34,549 nucleotides of DNA from Acaryochloris sp. IP29b_bin.176 (GCA_028285315.1 JANQPU010000362.1:1-34549), one strand, 5' to 3'. Numbered from the stretch's first letter, positions 7,637 to 17,426 are shown. The notes: generated by a model not told the origin, from the sequence alone. Program-made: numbers and translations.

Positions 7637-10600
7637 TTAATTCTGAGCACAGGGATTTGTTTGATCAGGATGTTGCTGTTGATACGTCTGTAGCCATTGA
7701 CATCCTCGCTGCAATAGCTGGGAGAGGGTGCCAGTTTGCCAGATCCGGATCACATCATCTTTCCCCACTGTAATCAACGATTTGCCATCGGCTGCAAACT
7801 GTAGGCTATAGACGGCTCCTTGATGCCCCATCAGTTCCGCTAATTGCTGCCCCTTGGCGGTCCAAATTTTGACAATCCCATCTTGCCCTGAGGTGGCCAG
7901 GCGCTGGCCATCCGCACTGAGCACCAGGCGAAGAATATCGTTGGGATGACTCTGAAACTGATGTTGCAGCTGACCTTTGACGGACCAATATTTGACTGAA
8001 CCGTCTTTCCCCACCGTTACGAGTTGCCGACCATTCGGTGTAAAGCGCACATCACTCAGCCAACCTTGATCAGCCTTAAACTGACCTAGTCGCTTGCCAG
8101 CGGGTGTCCAGAGTTTGATCAGTCCTTCTTTGCCTGCAGTCACCAGTTGCTGACCATCTGGGCTAAAGCGGATGGCCCATAGGGGCTGGGTAGATGCCTC
8201 AAATTGACGGTGTTCTTTCGACTTAAAATCCCATAGATGGACGGTGCCATCATTGGCGGCAGCGGCTAGCATCTCGCCATTGGGGGCATAACTAAGCGAA
8301 TATACTCCGTTTTTATCAACAAGATGGTCTTCTAGTTGACGACCTTGCAAATTCCACATGCGGACATGTCCATCTTCCCCTGCGGTTGCGATTTGTTTTT
8401 GATCAGGGCTGAACAAAACGTCATTGCCCCGATTATGGGCTTCGGCTGCCCAAAGCAGTTTGCCGGTGCGATCCCACAGCCGTAGCTTGCCGTCTTTGCC
8501 CGTTGTCGCAAGGGTCTCTTGCTGGGGATGAAGGGCGACGCTCCAAATACTTGTATGTTGGCCTGCCCATTGCTTCTGGCCAGCTATGTTCCATAAATGG
8601 AGGCTGCCATCTCTGCCTGTCGTCAATAGATTTTGACCATCAGGACTGAAGCTAGCGCTACTCACCTGTCCAGCATGCCCTTTGAGTTCTGCCAGTTTTC
8701 TCCCGGCAAAGTCCCAAATTCGAATCGTACTGTCTTCACCTAGCGTGACCAGTTTTTGTCCTGTGGGGCTGGCATCAACCAGATAGAGAGAGGTTTGACT
8801 GCCTCGCCATACATTTAAAGGCTGGTTACTAGACGCACTCCACAGGCGAATCAGGCCATCCGTACCGACCATGGCAAACCGTTGGTTTTGTTGGCTTGAG
8901 GGAGTGGTTGCAGAGGATGGATTAGGTAGGAAGTTAACACTATTAAGCTTGAGGTTGGGATTGATACGGCTTTTCCATTCCCTCAGTTTCTGGCCTGATA
9001 GTGTCCAGGTTTGCATCGTCCCGTCTGTCCCGACGGTAACGACGGTTTGCCCATCGGGATTGAAACTCAAACTACTCACGGATCCATTATTTGCAGTAAA
9101 TTTGGCCAGCTGCTGACCTGTTTGATTCCAGATATAGACTTGGCCATCGGTAGAAGCCGTAGCAAATTGGTCTCGACTAGGGTTAAATCGAATACTTCTA
9201 AGTCTGCCTATCTTTTGGGGAACGGTGGATTTAAGATCACCCTCCGCATCCCAAAATTGGAGCTGCCCCACTGGGGTAATGGTCAAAATCCGATCCTTTT
9301 TGAGGAACGCAGCAAACCTCACTCCTTTAGCATTCGCTTGAAACGCTTGCAGCTGTTCACCGATTGGAGACCAAATACGAACATAGCCGTCTTTGCCTGC
9401 TGTGATCAGCTTTTCACTATCGGGACTAAAGGAACCACTATAAATCCGCCCCTTATGTCCCTGCCAGGTATTGGTTTCATAAATGTTGTCTAGAATGCTT
9501 TGCAGTACAAATAGGGGTTTGACGGTGGGATAGTCCTGTAAGGGACGTTTGGCGGGCACCAAGTCTTGTAGCTTTTGGCCCAGCTCAATCGCAGATTGCA
9601 AGGCTTGCAGCTGGTCGGTGGGAAACTGCCGCAGAGTAATCACCCCTTCCTGTTCCAACGCTAGACTTTGCTCTGATTCTTGCAGGTCTCGGCCCGTGCG
9701 AATGCCAACGGCAATGGCTAGAACGGAGATACCGGAGACGAGTGCCAAGGCTGCGATCGCAACTCTAACAATTCGACGGGCCTTGCGATGGGCCTGTGTC
9801 AAAATTTGGTTGGCTTCTTCAATCGCTTTCTTAGACTGGCGTTCGGTCGCAAGGCTAACTTCAACCTCCTGCTTATCGGCGTCTTGACTCGCACTTAAAA
9901 ACTGATAGTCCTGGTCGCTTAAGCTTTTGGTGTTGGACCAGGCCAAGGCTTCTTTTAAGGCTTGGCCTCGCAGTAGCCGGGACATATCTTGTCCATCGGA
10001 CCGTAACCAAGATTGCATCACATCGGCATAGGGTCGCAACTGCGCCAGCTGCCGTTCAACCCAAGCCAAATCAAAGATCTGGGCATAAATACGATTGTGA
10101 ATATGGAGCTGTCCCTGCCGCTGAATCACCAATCCTGACAACAGAAGTTCCATCTGTTCAGAACTATTGTCTGTGGGAATACCCACTTGCCAATCGGGTT
10201 GATCGAGAAGCTTTTGATAGCTGCCGAGGAGACGGCCTGCTCGCTTTTCGTTTTGCAGCAAGCGATTGCGGATCGTTCTCAGGTGCTCTGGTTCATCTTG
10301 GGCTTCCCAACTGTGGAGAATTTTCGACTGCACCAGCTCAGTAACGGTTTGTGCTTCTGTATCTGGAAGGATGGTTGGTCCTGTGGCTAAGAACTTACAC
10401 AGCTTTTGGGTTAAAAAAGGTTGACCGTTAGTCCACTCTAAAACCGCTTTCACCAGCCGTTCTGGATACTCGGACACTTCACTTAACCCCAAGGTGAGGG
10501 GGCGGATTTCTGAGGATTGAAAGCCCCGCAGGTGAATAGCTCGGCCAATATTAAAGGGGGTACGCTGCTGGTCTTGAATCAGTTGCGAGGGCGTGGCGAC

Positions 10601-11182
10601 GCCGAACAAGGCAAAGGTGAGTCGCTTATAGTCATCCCGATCCACCCGGCTGTTGTAATGAGCCCGCAGCAGAGCAAAGAAATCGTCGGCAGAAAAGCTA
10701 AGGCTGAGCAAGCTATCGACTTCATCAATAAAGATCACCATGTTCTGGGGAACATGGGCAAACAGCACCTGTTCGATAAAGTCCGTGAGGCGTTGGGCGG
10801 GGGATAACAAGGTGCGATCGCGCCACCAAGACCGCAACTGAAATTTGTCTCCCAGCTTAAATTCACTGACCAAGGCCCCAATCAAACTGGCGTACCATTG
10901 CTCAGCAGTAATATTCTGGCTACCAATTTTGGTGACATCAATGGAGGCACAGGCAAACCCTTCCACGGTTAACCGCTTCATGGTGTGGACCCGCAAGCTG
11001 GACTTGCCCATCTGGCGAGCCGTCAGTACGTAGCAGAATTCCCCCGCTTTTAGGGCCTGATATAAGTCACGATCGGCCTGGCGAACCACATAGGTGCGAG
11101 CATCGACCGGTAAACTACCCCCAACCTGATAGGGATTAATGGGGGATGTGTCTGGCGTCCAGCCTGAAACAGAGGTATCCAT
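7637..11182 (-). CDS. AAA-type ATPase-transmembrane-WD40 protein (14 WD40 repeats)
   Basis: A 1181-residue multidomain protein. Residues about 15-380 form an AAA_35-like ATPase found mainly in cyanobacteria, with the atypical P-loop TARQMGKSS (about 56-64) and Walker [10 protein letters not shown] (about 152-160). A helical region ending in a charged coiled coil (about 435-470) leads into one membrane helix (about 474-496). After a short helical stretch there are 14 WD40 repeats (about 575-1160), many of the form FSPDGxxLVTAGKDGxxxxW, enough for two seven-bladed propellers. The likely role is a membrane-anchored signalling scaffold whose propellers sense or bind partners, with the ATPase as switch; no substrate can be named. 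ATG 11182 is preferred over TTG 11188, although neither has a clear ribosome binding site. It follows the kinase-TIR-ATPase gene by 59 bases, and the two probably form an operon. Confidence 0.9.
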   Translation of the reverse strand: MDTSVSGWTPDTSPINPYQVGGSLPVDARTYVVRQADRDLYQALKAGEFCYVLTARQMGKSSLRVHTMKRLTVEGFACASIDVTKIGSQNITAEQWYASLIGALVSEFKLGDKFQLRSWWRDRTLLSPAQRLTDFIEQVLFAHVPQNMVIFIDEVDSLLSLSFSADDFFALLRAHYNSRVDRDDYKRLTFALFGVATPSQLIQDQQRTPFNIGRAIHLRGFQSSEIRPLTLGLSEVSEYPERLVKAVLEWTNGQPFLTQKLCKFLATGPTILPDTEAQTVTELVQSKILHSWEAQDEPEHLRTIRNRLLQNEKRAGRLLGSYQKLLDQPDWQVGIPTDNSSEQMELLLSGLVIQRQGQLHIHNRIYAQIFDLAWVERQLAQLRPYADVMQSWLRSDGQDMSRLLRGQALKEALAWSNTKSLSDQDYQFLSASQDADKQEVEVSLATERQSKKAIEEANQILTQAHRKARRIVRVAIAALALVSGISVLAIAVGIRTGRDLQESEQSLALEQEGVITLRQFPTDQLQALQSAIELGQKLQDLVPAKRPLQDYPTVKPLFVLQSILDNIYETNTWQGHKGRIYSGSFSPDSEKLITAGKDGYVRIWSPIGEQLQAFQANAKGVRFAAFLKKDRILTITPVGQLQFWDAEGDLKSTVPQKIGRLRSIRFNPSRDQFATASTDGQVYIWNQTGQQLAKFTANNGSVSSLSFNPDGQTVVTVGTDGTMQTWTLSGQKLREWKSRINPNLKLNSVNFLPNPSSATTPSSQQNQRFAMVGTDGLIRLWSASSNQPLNVWRGSQTSLYLVDASPTGQKLVTLGEDSTIRIWDFAGRKLAELKGHAGQVSSASFSPDGQNLLTTGRDGSLHLWNIAGQKQWAGQHTSIWSVALHPQQETLATTGKDGKLRLWDRTGKLLWAAEAHNRGNDVLFSPDQKQIATAGEDGHVRMWNLQGRQLEDHLVDKNGVYSLSYAPNGEMLAAAANDGTVHLWDFKSKEHRQFEASTQPLWAIRFSPDGQQLVTAGKEGLIKLWTPAGKRLGQFKADQGWLSDVRFTPNGRQLVTVGKDGSVKYWSVKGQLQHQFQSHPNDILRLVLSADGQRLATSGQDGIVKIWTAKGQQLAELMGHQGAVYSLQFAADGKSLITVGKDDVIRIWQTGTLSQLLQRGCQWLQTYQQQHPDQTNPCAQN

Positions 11183-11241
11183 AGGCAAACCATAACCAGC
11201 AATGGGCCGTCCCTAGAAGACGAGCCAATAGTCCCAAAATA

Positions 11242-13836
11242 TCACCCTGATTCGCTGGCCCCTTTATCAGCAGCCACCGTGGCAAAATATTGACGATACA
11301 AATCGCAGCGAGGTTGCGCCTCATTGCCAACCAACCGGATCAGTCCTAAGCTATGCAGCTTGAACAACACAGACGGCTCTAGGGAGATCGCCTGCTCAGA
11401 CGTGACGACGGAGATGAAAGCTTGAGCCAATTGGGCATGCTGTTGCAAATTCCACCAATGGCCCCTCAGGTGATCGCGGAATAGTCCTGCTTCGGTCGGT
11501 GCCGTTTCGAGCAGTTGCTCCACACTCATATCCCCCTTAGCCACGTGATACAAAGCCAACCGAATTAGATAGGGATGCCCCCCGATCAGGGTTTGAAGCT
11601 GGGAAATTTGGGCTTCATCCCAATCTAGGTTGTGCAGCTCCGCCAGTTGACTAATCTGGGCCAAGGAGAATTCGGGTAAGTCAATCGGTAGGCCGACATT
11701 AAAGGGGGACTGGTTGGTATTGAGGGGAATATAGACCTCCGTGGCATGAACCACAATCAGCCGTAGCTTTTGCCAGATCTCCTGATTTTTGGCTTCCTCA
11801 TGCCAGGCCCGTAACAGGCCAAAGAAGTCGCTGGCAATTTCAGGATATTCAAATACTCGATCGACTTCATCCAGAGCCAGGGTGAGTGGACCATCTAATT
11901 CAGGCAGAATATATTCTTCAAAATAAGCAGTGCAATTGTATTTACTGCCAAAAATATCGTCCCAAGTCTCGGCAATCCGGTTAGGCAAGCGCAATCGACG
12001 GCTGACGCTAGCACAGAGCCACTGCAACAGCTTATCTAAATCCGTAAACACCTTGCCGTCCGCCAGTTGCAGATTCAAGGACACCGTATTTAACCCTTGG
12101 CTGGAGGCTTCATGGAGGATGCGGGCCATCAGCGAGGTTTTGCCCATTTGCCGAGGGGCTTTGATCCGAATTAAGGAACCCGGTTGCACCACCGTTTCCG
12201 CACAGCGCAGTTCTATCGGTGGCCGCTCAATATAAAACGCAGATGCCACATTCACCTGCCCTTCCGGTAACTCTGGCTCAGCAACAGGTAAGGGTGGCGC
12301 ATCCGATCCCTGTTTAGGCGGCGGTACGGTCGGAAACGATCCAGAACTGCCTTGATCAGCCGTTTTGGTTAAGGAGTCACTGGCATCTAAGGCCGATAAA
12401 ATATCTTGAACCAAGTTGGGGGTATCACTGGCAGACCGCCAAATGCGCTGCTGTAGGCGATGGAGATAGCCTCGCAGTTCATAATTCAAGGAGCCATCCA
12501 TGGGCAAATCCACCCGAATGGGCACAATTTGCGGTCGCTGTTCTGCACGATTTTGATGAAGTGCTTTAACCGCTCGCACTTCCTGCAGCATCAGCTCGCT
12601 ATGGGCTGAGGCCCGCGACAACAGCAGAATATAAAAGTCACAGGCTTTGAGGGCATGATCAATATGCTGTGCCCAATTCTCTTTTAGCTCCAGGCTCTGG
12701 GTAGACATAAACGGCTGGTAACCCGCCCCTTTCACGGCTTCAAATAACTCCTTGGCCACCTGCAGCTCCGGTTCTCGGTTTAAAGCACTGATAAAGACCT
12801 GGCTAGTCACTTCCACAAAGGGTTGAGTGGCGCTCTCAGGATCGGCGGTGAGGGGCTCTGATCCTAGAGAGTTACTGGGGAAATCGGCAGGACGCGCCAC
12901 TTGCGGTGTCGTCTGATAGCTGCGTTCTCCGGCCGAACCCGGTTCACCTGCCCACAGGTTTTGCACGGGCGATCGCAACATCTTACCGACTTTTTTAAAC
13001 CATCCCGACGCAGGTTGGGCTTGGAGTTCTTTGAGAACATCTTCTGCGGATTGATACCGATATTGGAAGTGGTAGCGGACCATTTGCTGCAGCACATCCC
13101 CTAAGACTGGGCTCACCGGCACTTCTTCCTGCCAGTCAATCTCGCCTTGGGCCGTTTGGGTAAATTGGGTCGGATTTTTGCCAATAAAAGCCTCGATACC
13201 TATCATTCCTAAGGCATAGAGATCGCTATTGGCTCGGGGGCGGCCTTGGGCCTGTTCAGGAGCCATATAGCCAGGGGTGCCAATAGCAATTGTTCCTCCC
13301 ACAGGCAAGGGCTGATGGGGATCGCTGCTCAGTTCTTTGCGCAGCTGCTTGACAGCCCCAAAGTCGATTAAGACCAAACGACCATCCTGCTGCCGACGAA
13401 TAATATTTTCGGGTTTGATATCCCGGTGAATGACATTGAATTGGTTAATAAAGGTCAGGATGGACAGGATGTCCTGCAATAGTTGGGTGACCTGTTCTTC
13501 TGACCATCGACAGCCCTCTGGTAATTCTTTGCGCAGGAGGTGACCGGGGATATATTCTTGGACGAGATAAAACTCTTGTTTTTCTTCGAAGTAGGCTAGT
13601 AATCGTGGAATCTGATCGTGATTCCCCAGCTTCTCCAGCATGACGGCTTCTCGTTCAAAGAGAGACCGGGCTTTGGGCAGAAACTCAGGATCTCGTTTTG
13701 CTGGTTTGAGATGTTTGACCACACATTGAGGACGCTCAGGACGGTGAATATCCACAGCCAGATACGTCTGGCCAAAACTACCGCCGCCTAGAGTTTCTTG
13801 AACTTGATATCGTCCACCGAGGGTTCGACCGAGCAT
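11242..13836 (-). CDS. Ser/Thr protein kinase-TIR-AAA ATPase fusion
   Basis: An 864-residue cytoplasmic fusion. Residues 8-270 form a Hanks-type kinase with all key elements: glycine loop GGGSFG (17-22), Lys41, HRDIKPEN with catalytic Asp139, DFG 158-160 and MAPEQ 191-195. After a low-complexity linker, residues about 345-445 look like a TIR domain: SQVFIS, a GYQPFMST strand, WAQHIDHALKACDFYILLLS, then SELMLQEVRAVKAL, where Glu419 sits at the position of the family catalytic Glu, and IVPIRVDL. A second Pro-rich linker leads to an AAA_35-like ATPase with P-loop APRQMGKTS (560-568) and Walker B LALDEVDRV (653-661). The start is ATG 13836-13834. Whether the TIR domain degrades NAD or only mediates contacts cannot be read from sequence. 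The downstream gene carries a sibling ATPase domain. Confidence 0.9.
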   Translation of the reverse strand: MLGRTLGGRYQVQETLGGGSFGQTYLAVDIHRPERPQCVVKHLKPAKRDPEFLPKARSLFEREAVMLEKLGNHDQIPRLLAYFEEKQEFYLVQEYIPGHLLRKELPEGCRWSEEQVTQLLQDILSILTFINQFNVIHRDIKPENIIRRQQDGRLVLIDFGAVKQLRKELSSDPHQPLPVGGTIAIGTPGYMAPEQAQGRPRANSDLYALGMIGIEAFIGKNPTQFTQTAQGEIDWQEEVPVSPVLGDVLQQMVRYHFQYRYQSAEDVLKELQAQPASGWFKKVGKMLRSPVQNLWAGEPGSAGERSYQTTPQVARPADFPSNSLGSEPLTADPESATQPFVEVTSQVFISALNREPELQVAKELFEAVKGAGYQPFMSTQSLELKENWAQHIDHALKACDFYILLLSRASAHSELMLQEVRAVKALHQNRAEQRPQIVPIRVDLPMDGSLNYELRGYLHRLQQRIWRSASDTPNLVQDILSALDASDSLTKTADQGSSGSFPTVPPPKQGSDAPPLPVAEPELPEGQVNVASAFYIERPPIELRCAETVVQPGSLIRIKAPRQMGKTSLMARILHEASSQGLNTVSLNLQLADGKVFTDLDKLLQWLCASVSRRLRLPNRIAETWDDIFGSKYNCTAYFEEYILPELDGPLTLALDEVDRVFEYPEIASDFFGLLRAWHEEAKNQEIWQKLRLIVVHATEVYIPLNTNQSPFNVGLPIDLPEFSLAQISQLAELHNLDWDEAQISQLQTLIGGHPYLIRLALYHVAKGDMSVEQLLETAPTEAGLFRDHLRGHWWNLQQHAQLAQAFISVVTSEQAISLEPSVLFKLHSLGLIRLVGNEAQPRCDLYRQYFATVAADKGASESG

Positions 13837-13962
13837 AATCTAGAATGCTTGAGTGAGGGATGTACTATCTCTGAGCGACCACTACAGACTATTCAGGGTT
13901 CTGTAATAGAACGATTGTCATGGGTTAGGTGGGCAAAGAGGAGGTGGGATGGTCGGCAAATA

Positions 13963-14015
13963 CCAAAACCCAACCGTATCCTAACTGCTTGTGGATACGG
14001 TTGTAGTGATTTTGG
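13963..14015. repeat. Inverted repeat (11-bp perfect arms with partial outer stem), possible terminator
   Basis: CAACCGTATCC at 13971-13981 pairs perfectly with GGATACGGTTG at 13993-14003 across an 11-base loop. An outer CCAAAA (13963-13968) can pair with TTTTGG (14010-14015). It lies 47 bases past the stop of the minus-strand gene ending at 14062. Read on that strand the stem is followed by a GGTTTTGG stretch rather than a clean T run, so terminator function is only possible. It is also about 130 bases upstream of the kinase gene start. Confidence 0.5.
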
Positions 14016-14061
14016 CATCGTTAAGGTTTGAAAAAACTCATAGTAGGGTTTAGCCAAGACT

Positions 14062-14946
14062 CTATCGACGCCGCATCATCGGTCTAACAGTTTTGATGCG
14101 GCGCAAGGGTCGCTTCCTAACCGGGGAACGTCGGAGGGTGGGACGCAGGCGTCGACCCGTTGATTTAATCCGCCGCTGATTCTTGCGCAAGCGTTTCCCT
14201 AGGGACTTGATTTGGCGGCGATTAGATTTGATTTGTTTTCGCAGCAGCTTACGGCGAGCGCTGGGCTTGACCCGCTTCACCCGTCGAGCCCCTGGCTTTA
14301 GCCGAACCCGTTTCTTTGGAGAAGCCTTTTTTGTCTGGAGTCTCGTTTTACGTATCAAGCCTTTGGGTGCCTTGGAAGGAGGCTTAACGGCTGGAGTCGG
14401 CACTAAGACTTTTTCTTCTGGAATGACGGGTAACACTTCCTCTTCGGGGTCGTCTAGACCAGGATCTGGGACTTCGCCAAAATCTTCATCTGGTGGAAAT
14501 GCCCCCTCATTTTCTGAAGAACCGATTTCAATCAGGGGGCCTCCTGAACCGATATTGATATTGACATTGATAGAGGGGCCGTTGGAGGCTGGTGTCTCTT
14601 CTTCCGCTAACTCTGTGTCTGCATCGTCTGCATCGGCAAATTCGTCTTCGGAAAGGGCATCAGCGGCGCAGGGCTCAGTCTCTTCTACTGCATGAGCCTC
14701 ACCGCTAGGTTCAACTTCGGTCTCCTCACTTTCGCCAGCCGTAGGTAGGCAATCGTCCGTAAGGGATGGTTCGATTAATTCAGTGGGTTCGGTCTCTAGA
14801 GCAATAGTAGTGGCTTCGGTTGGATTGGGATTTGTCTCTGAAGCGAGGCTGGCAAGAGGATTGAACCCGACCACCAAGCAAGCCAAGAGGAAGACTTGCA
14901 GTTTTTGAGGGGCACGGTGAGTTGCAGCAGTTTGTTTCAGCATCAT
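14062..14946 (-). CDS. Exported protein with acidic N-half and strongly basic C-half
   Basis: A 294-residue protein of unrecognised family. Residues 1-36 look like a Sec signal peptide: a basic start, the hydrophobic core VFLLACLVVGF, and a cleavage-like site after LASLAS. Residues 37-178 contain about 44 Asp/Glu and no Lys or Arg by my count. Residues 191-294 contain about 48 Lys/Arg in 104 residues and no Asp or Glu. The basic half includes a 14-residue near-repeat (242-255 and 256-269, pattern NRRQIKSLGKRLRK). A glycine/asparagine patch (INVNINIGSGG) sits between the charged regions. The start is ATG 14946 with AAGGA seven bases upstream. It is divergent from the sigma-factor gene. A cell-envelope or polyanion-binding role is a guess. 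Confidence 0.7.
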   Translation of the reverse strand: MMLKQTAATHRAPQKLQVFLLACLVVGFNPLASLASETNPNPTEATTIALETEPTELIEPSLTDDCLPTAGESEETEVEPSGEAHAVEETEPCAADALSEDEFADADDADTELAEEETPASNGPSINVNINIGSGGPLIEIGSSENEGAFPPDEDFGEVPDPGLDDPEEEVLPVIPEEKVLVPTPAVKPPSKAPKGLIRKTRLQTKKASPKKRVRLKPGARRVKRVKPSARRKLLRKQIKSNRRQIKSLGKRLRKNQRRIKSTGRRLRPTLRRSPVRKRPLRRIKTVRPMMRRR

Positions 14947-15046
14947 TAAAGTTCCTTGTAGTCGTCAGCGTTGAGAAGAATTAGCTTGTACTGTTTTCTT
15001 AGGGCCAACGCGGTTGGTTTATGCACGCTGCTGAACATTGGGATAC

Positions 15047-16267
15047 ATGCAACCTCGAACTGCACTGCTGGCAATCTTTTCCACCTTTCTGCAATTTGAG
15101 GCGGATCATGTCCAAACCTGGGCCAGTGATCCAAAGTTGCGGCGCAGTATGCAGATCCAGCTTGAACAATCCCAGAAAGCGGATCTATCGGCAAAGTTTT
15201 GGTCGCTGTACTGGCATAAGCGATGGCGATCGGAATTTCAGCCCGCCTTGCGAAAGGTTTCGGCAGGCCATTTATCGGCTTATCTACAAGAAACCTGCTA
15301 CTGGACGGCTCAGAAAACGGCGACTCGATTTAGCAGCAGCCGATATGGCGTGAGAGATTATTTTCAAATTGCGATGGCGCAAGTGGAGAAAATTCTCAAG
15401 GGGTTCAACTCCGATCAGGGCTTTAATCTGCAAAATTATGCCAGCGCTACCTTCGCCAGCCTGATGCGGGAGACGCTACGGCAACGCCGCGAAATTGATA
15501 TTTGCAGTGATTGGGCTTTGCTGCGGAAGCTGAGCCAAAAGCGGCTGGTCGAAGCTTTGAACAATAATGGTGTACCCCAGGAAACGATTGATCGTTACGT
15601 TTTGGCCTGGACTAGCTTTAAGGCAATTTATGTTCCTCAACAGGCAACGGGAACTCAGAAATTGGAGAAACCAACGGCTGAGGTTTGGGCTGCGATCGCA
15701 ACCCAATACAACCAAGACCGTACCACTCAACTGCCCCCGAACACTGCTGCCATCACCATTGAGGGTCTCGAAACCACCTTAATGACCTGTGCTAAAGCAG
15801 CCCGAGCTTATCTTTACCCGGCTCAAATTTCCATCAATACGCCTAGGCCAGGACAAGATGCTGGAGAATTTCTCGATCAGTTACCCAATACAGAGCAAGC
15901 GTCTTTGCTAGAGGAGATGATTGCCACTGAAGAAGTGCAAACCCGGCAAACCCAGTATCAACAAGTTGGTGAGGTGCTAGCCGCCGCGATTCAGGCTCTG
16001 GATCAGCCCTCTCAATCCCTCTTGCAGCTCTACTACTCCCAAGCCTATACCCAACAGCAAATTGCCGAGAAATTGGAGATGAAGCAGTACACCATCTCGC
16101 GACGATTAACCAAACTCCGCAAGACGCTGTTGACGGCTTTAGCCACCTGGAGCCAAGAGACTCTGCATATTTCACCCGACTCGGACGTACTCAAAGCTAT
16201 GAGTTCTTCCCTGGAAGAATGGCTGGCAGGACACTACGGTGAGCCGGCCCCACTACCCCTGCATTAG
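15047..16267 (+). CDS. Sigma-70-like RNA polymerase sigma factor, divergent
   Basis: A 406-residue protein. Near the C-terminus (about 317-370) is a typical region 4 helix-turn-helix: ALDQPSQSLLQLYYSQAYTQQQIAEKL, then YTISRRLTKLRKTLL. The middle part (about 105-165) has a region 2-like segment, NLQNYASATFASLMRETLRQRREID, corresponding to regions 2.3-2.4. The protein is longer than usual ECF sigma factors and lacks the classical region 1.2/3 pattern, so it belongs to the divergent cyanobacterial sigma-like group. ATG 15047 is used; a TTG three codons upstream is possible. The DUF1822 gene begins four bases after its stop, suggesting translational coupling. Its target promoters are unknown. Confidence 0.75.
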   Translation: MQPRTALLAIFSTFLQFEADHVQTWASDPKLRRSMQIQLEQSQKADLSAKFWSLYWHKRWRSEFQPALRKVSAGHLSAYLQETCYWTAQKTATRFSSSRYGVRDYFQIAMAQVEKILKGFNSDQGFNLQNYASATFASLMRETLRQRREIDICSDWALLRKLSQKRLVEALNNNGVPQETIDRYVLAWTSFKAIYVPQQATGTQKLEKPTAEVWAAIATQYNQDRTTQLPPNTAAITIEGLETTLMTCAKAARAYLYPAQISINTPRPGQDAGEFLDQLPNTEQASLLEEMIATEEVQTRQTQYQQVGEVLAAAIQALDQPSQSLLQLYYSQAYTQQQIAEKLEMKQYTISRRLTKLRKTLLTALATWSQETLHISPDSDVLKAMSSSLEEWLAGHYGEPAPLPLH

Positions 16268-16271
16268 AGTG

Positions 16272-17426
16272 ATGATCATGACGTCTGATTTAGCCTTATT
16301 TGATTCCACCTATTTAGAAATTGATCCGAACCTCCAGGCCCAGGCTTGGCAACAAAACGACGGCCCTAGCTGCTGGCAGGCTTATTTAAATCAGCTCTGT
16401 TTGGAAACAGTGATTCCCTGGCTACGGGAAGATTATGATCTGCAAGCGATACCCGCGTTAAAATTGCCGTCTTTGCAAAGTATTTGGGCTGTGGTGACGG
16501 GGACGCCGATTCAGGTAGGGGCACAAAAATTAGTCCTGATTCCCACGGAAACGATTGATTTAGATGAATTTCGGGTTCCGCAAGAATGGGTGGATATTCC
16601 CAACTGGATTACGGATTATTATGTGGCGGCGCAGGTGAATCCTGATGAGGGTTGGGTGAGACTCGGTGGGTTTACCAAACACTTACAGCTTAAGGCACAG
16701 GGGGCGTATGATTGGCGCGATCGCACTTACACCCTCAACGATACCGATCTCACTTCGGACCTGAATGTGCTCTGGCTCACCCAGCAATTCAATCCCCAAG
16801 AGATGACCCAAGCAGAGGTCAATGCTTTACCTGCACTATCCAAAGTCCAAGCCGATCAACTCATTCAACGCCTCGGCAATTCAGAACTCGTTACCCCTCG
16901 CTTGTCGATTCCTTTTGAACAATGGGGAAGCTTAATGGCTCATGGCGGTTGGCGACAACGCCTCGCTGCCCAACGATATGGAATGGTTGAACAGCAGTCA
17001 GTCAGACAATGGCTACAAACAGGGATGACGAATTTTGCCCAACAGCTGGGCTGGCAACCGATTACTCTACAACCTCAACTGTCGGCTGCTCGTGGTGATC
17101 AACCCTCAATGCCCATTTCTGCGATCTCGCGGCAGTTGCAGATCGAGGGACAACCCTATGAACTCAATGTTCATGTTGTGGCGACTGAGCTCACGACAGT
17201 ATGGCGGTTTGAACTCCGACCTGTAACCCCCGGTGTCGCTATTCCAAGAGGTTTTGTGCTCAGACTGTTGACTGAGGATCTGGCATCGTTTGAGGGAAAT
17301 GAAGACCAAGCTACTGCACCTGTCGATCGGTTATATATTGATGTCGCTCTAGAGGCGGGAGAAGGGCTCGTTTGGATGATAGAACCTCAACCCAACCAGT
17401 TCGATCAAGAAATTCTACGGTTTTAG
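16272..17426 (+). CDS. DUF1822 family protein
   Basis: A 384-residue protein matching the cyanobacterial DUF1822 pattern: an opening LEIDP-NLQAQAW-QQN segment, CWQAYLNQLCLETVIPWLRED at about 27-47, the LPSLQSIWAVVTGTPI strand, an EFRVPQEWVDIPNW-DYYVAAQVNPDEGWVRLGGF domain, and a C-terminal beta-rich part ending VWMIEPQP. Function is unknown. From general knowledge, such genes often follow sigma-factor-like genes and precede CHASE2/CHAT or two-partner-secretion genes in cyanobacteria; only the sigma partner is present here. ATG 16272 is preferred because it sits just after the sigma stop; a GTG at 16239 would give an overlapping, less typical start, and ATG 16278 is also possible. Confidence 0.8.
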   Translation: MIMTSDLALFDSTYLEIDPNLQAQAWQQNDGPSCWQAYLNQLCLETVIPWLREDYDLQAIPALKLPSLQSIWAVVTGTPIQVGAQKLVLIPTETIDLDEFRVPQEWVDIPNWITDYYVAAQVNPDEGWVRLGGFTKHLQLKAQGAYDWRDRTYTLNDTDLTSDLNVLWLTQQFNPQEMTQAEVNALPALSKVQADQLIQRLGNSELVTPRLSIPFEQWGSLMAHGGWRQRLAAQRYGMVEQQSVRQWLQTGMTNFAQQLGWQPITLQPQLSAARGDQPSMPISAISRQLQIEGQPYELNVHVVATELTTVWRFELRPVTPGVAIPRGFVLRLLTEDLASFEGNEDQATAPVDRLYIDVALEAGEGLVWMIEPQPNQFDQEILRF

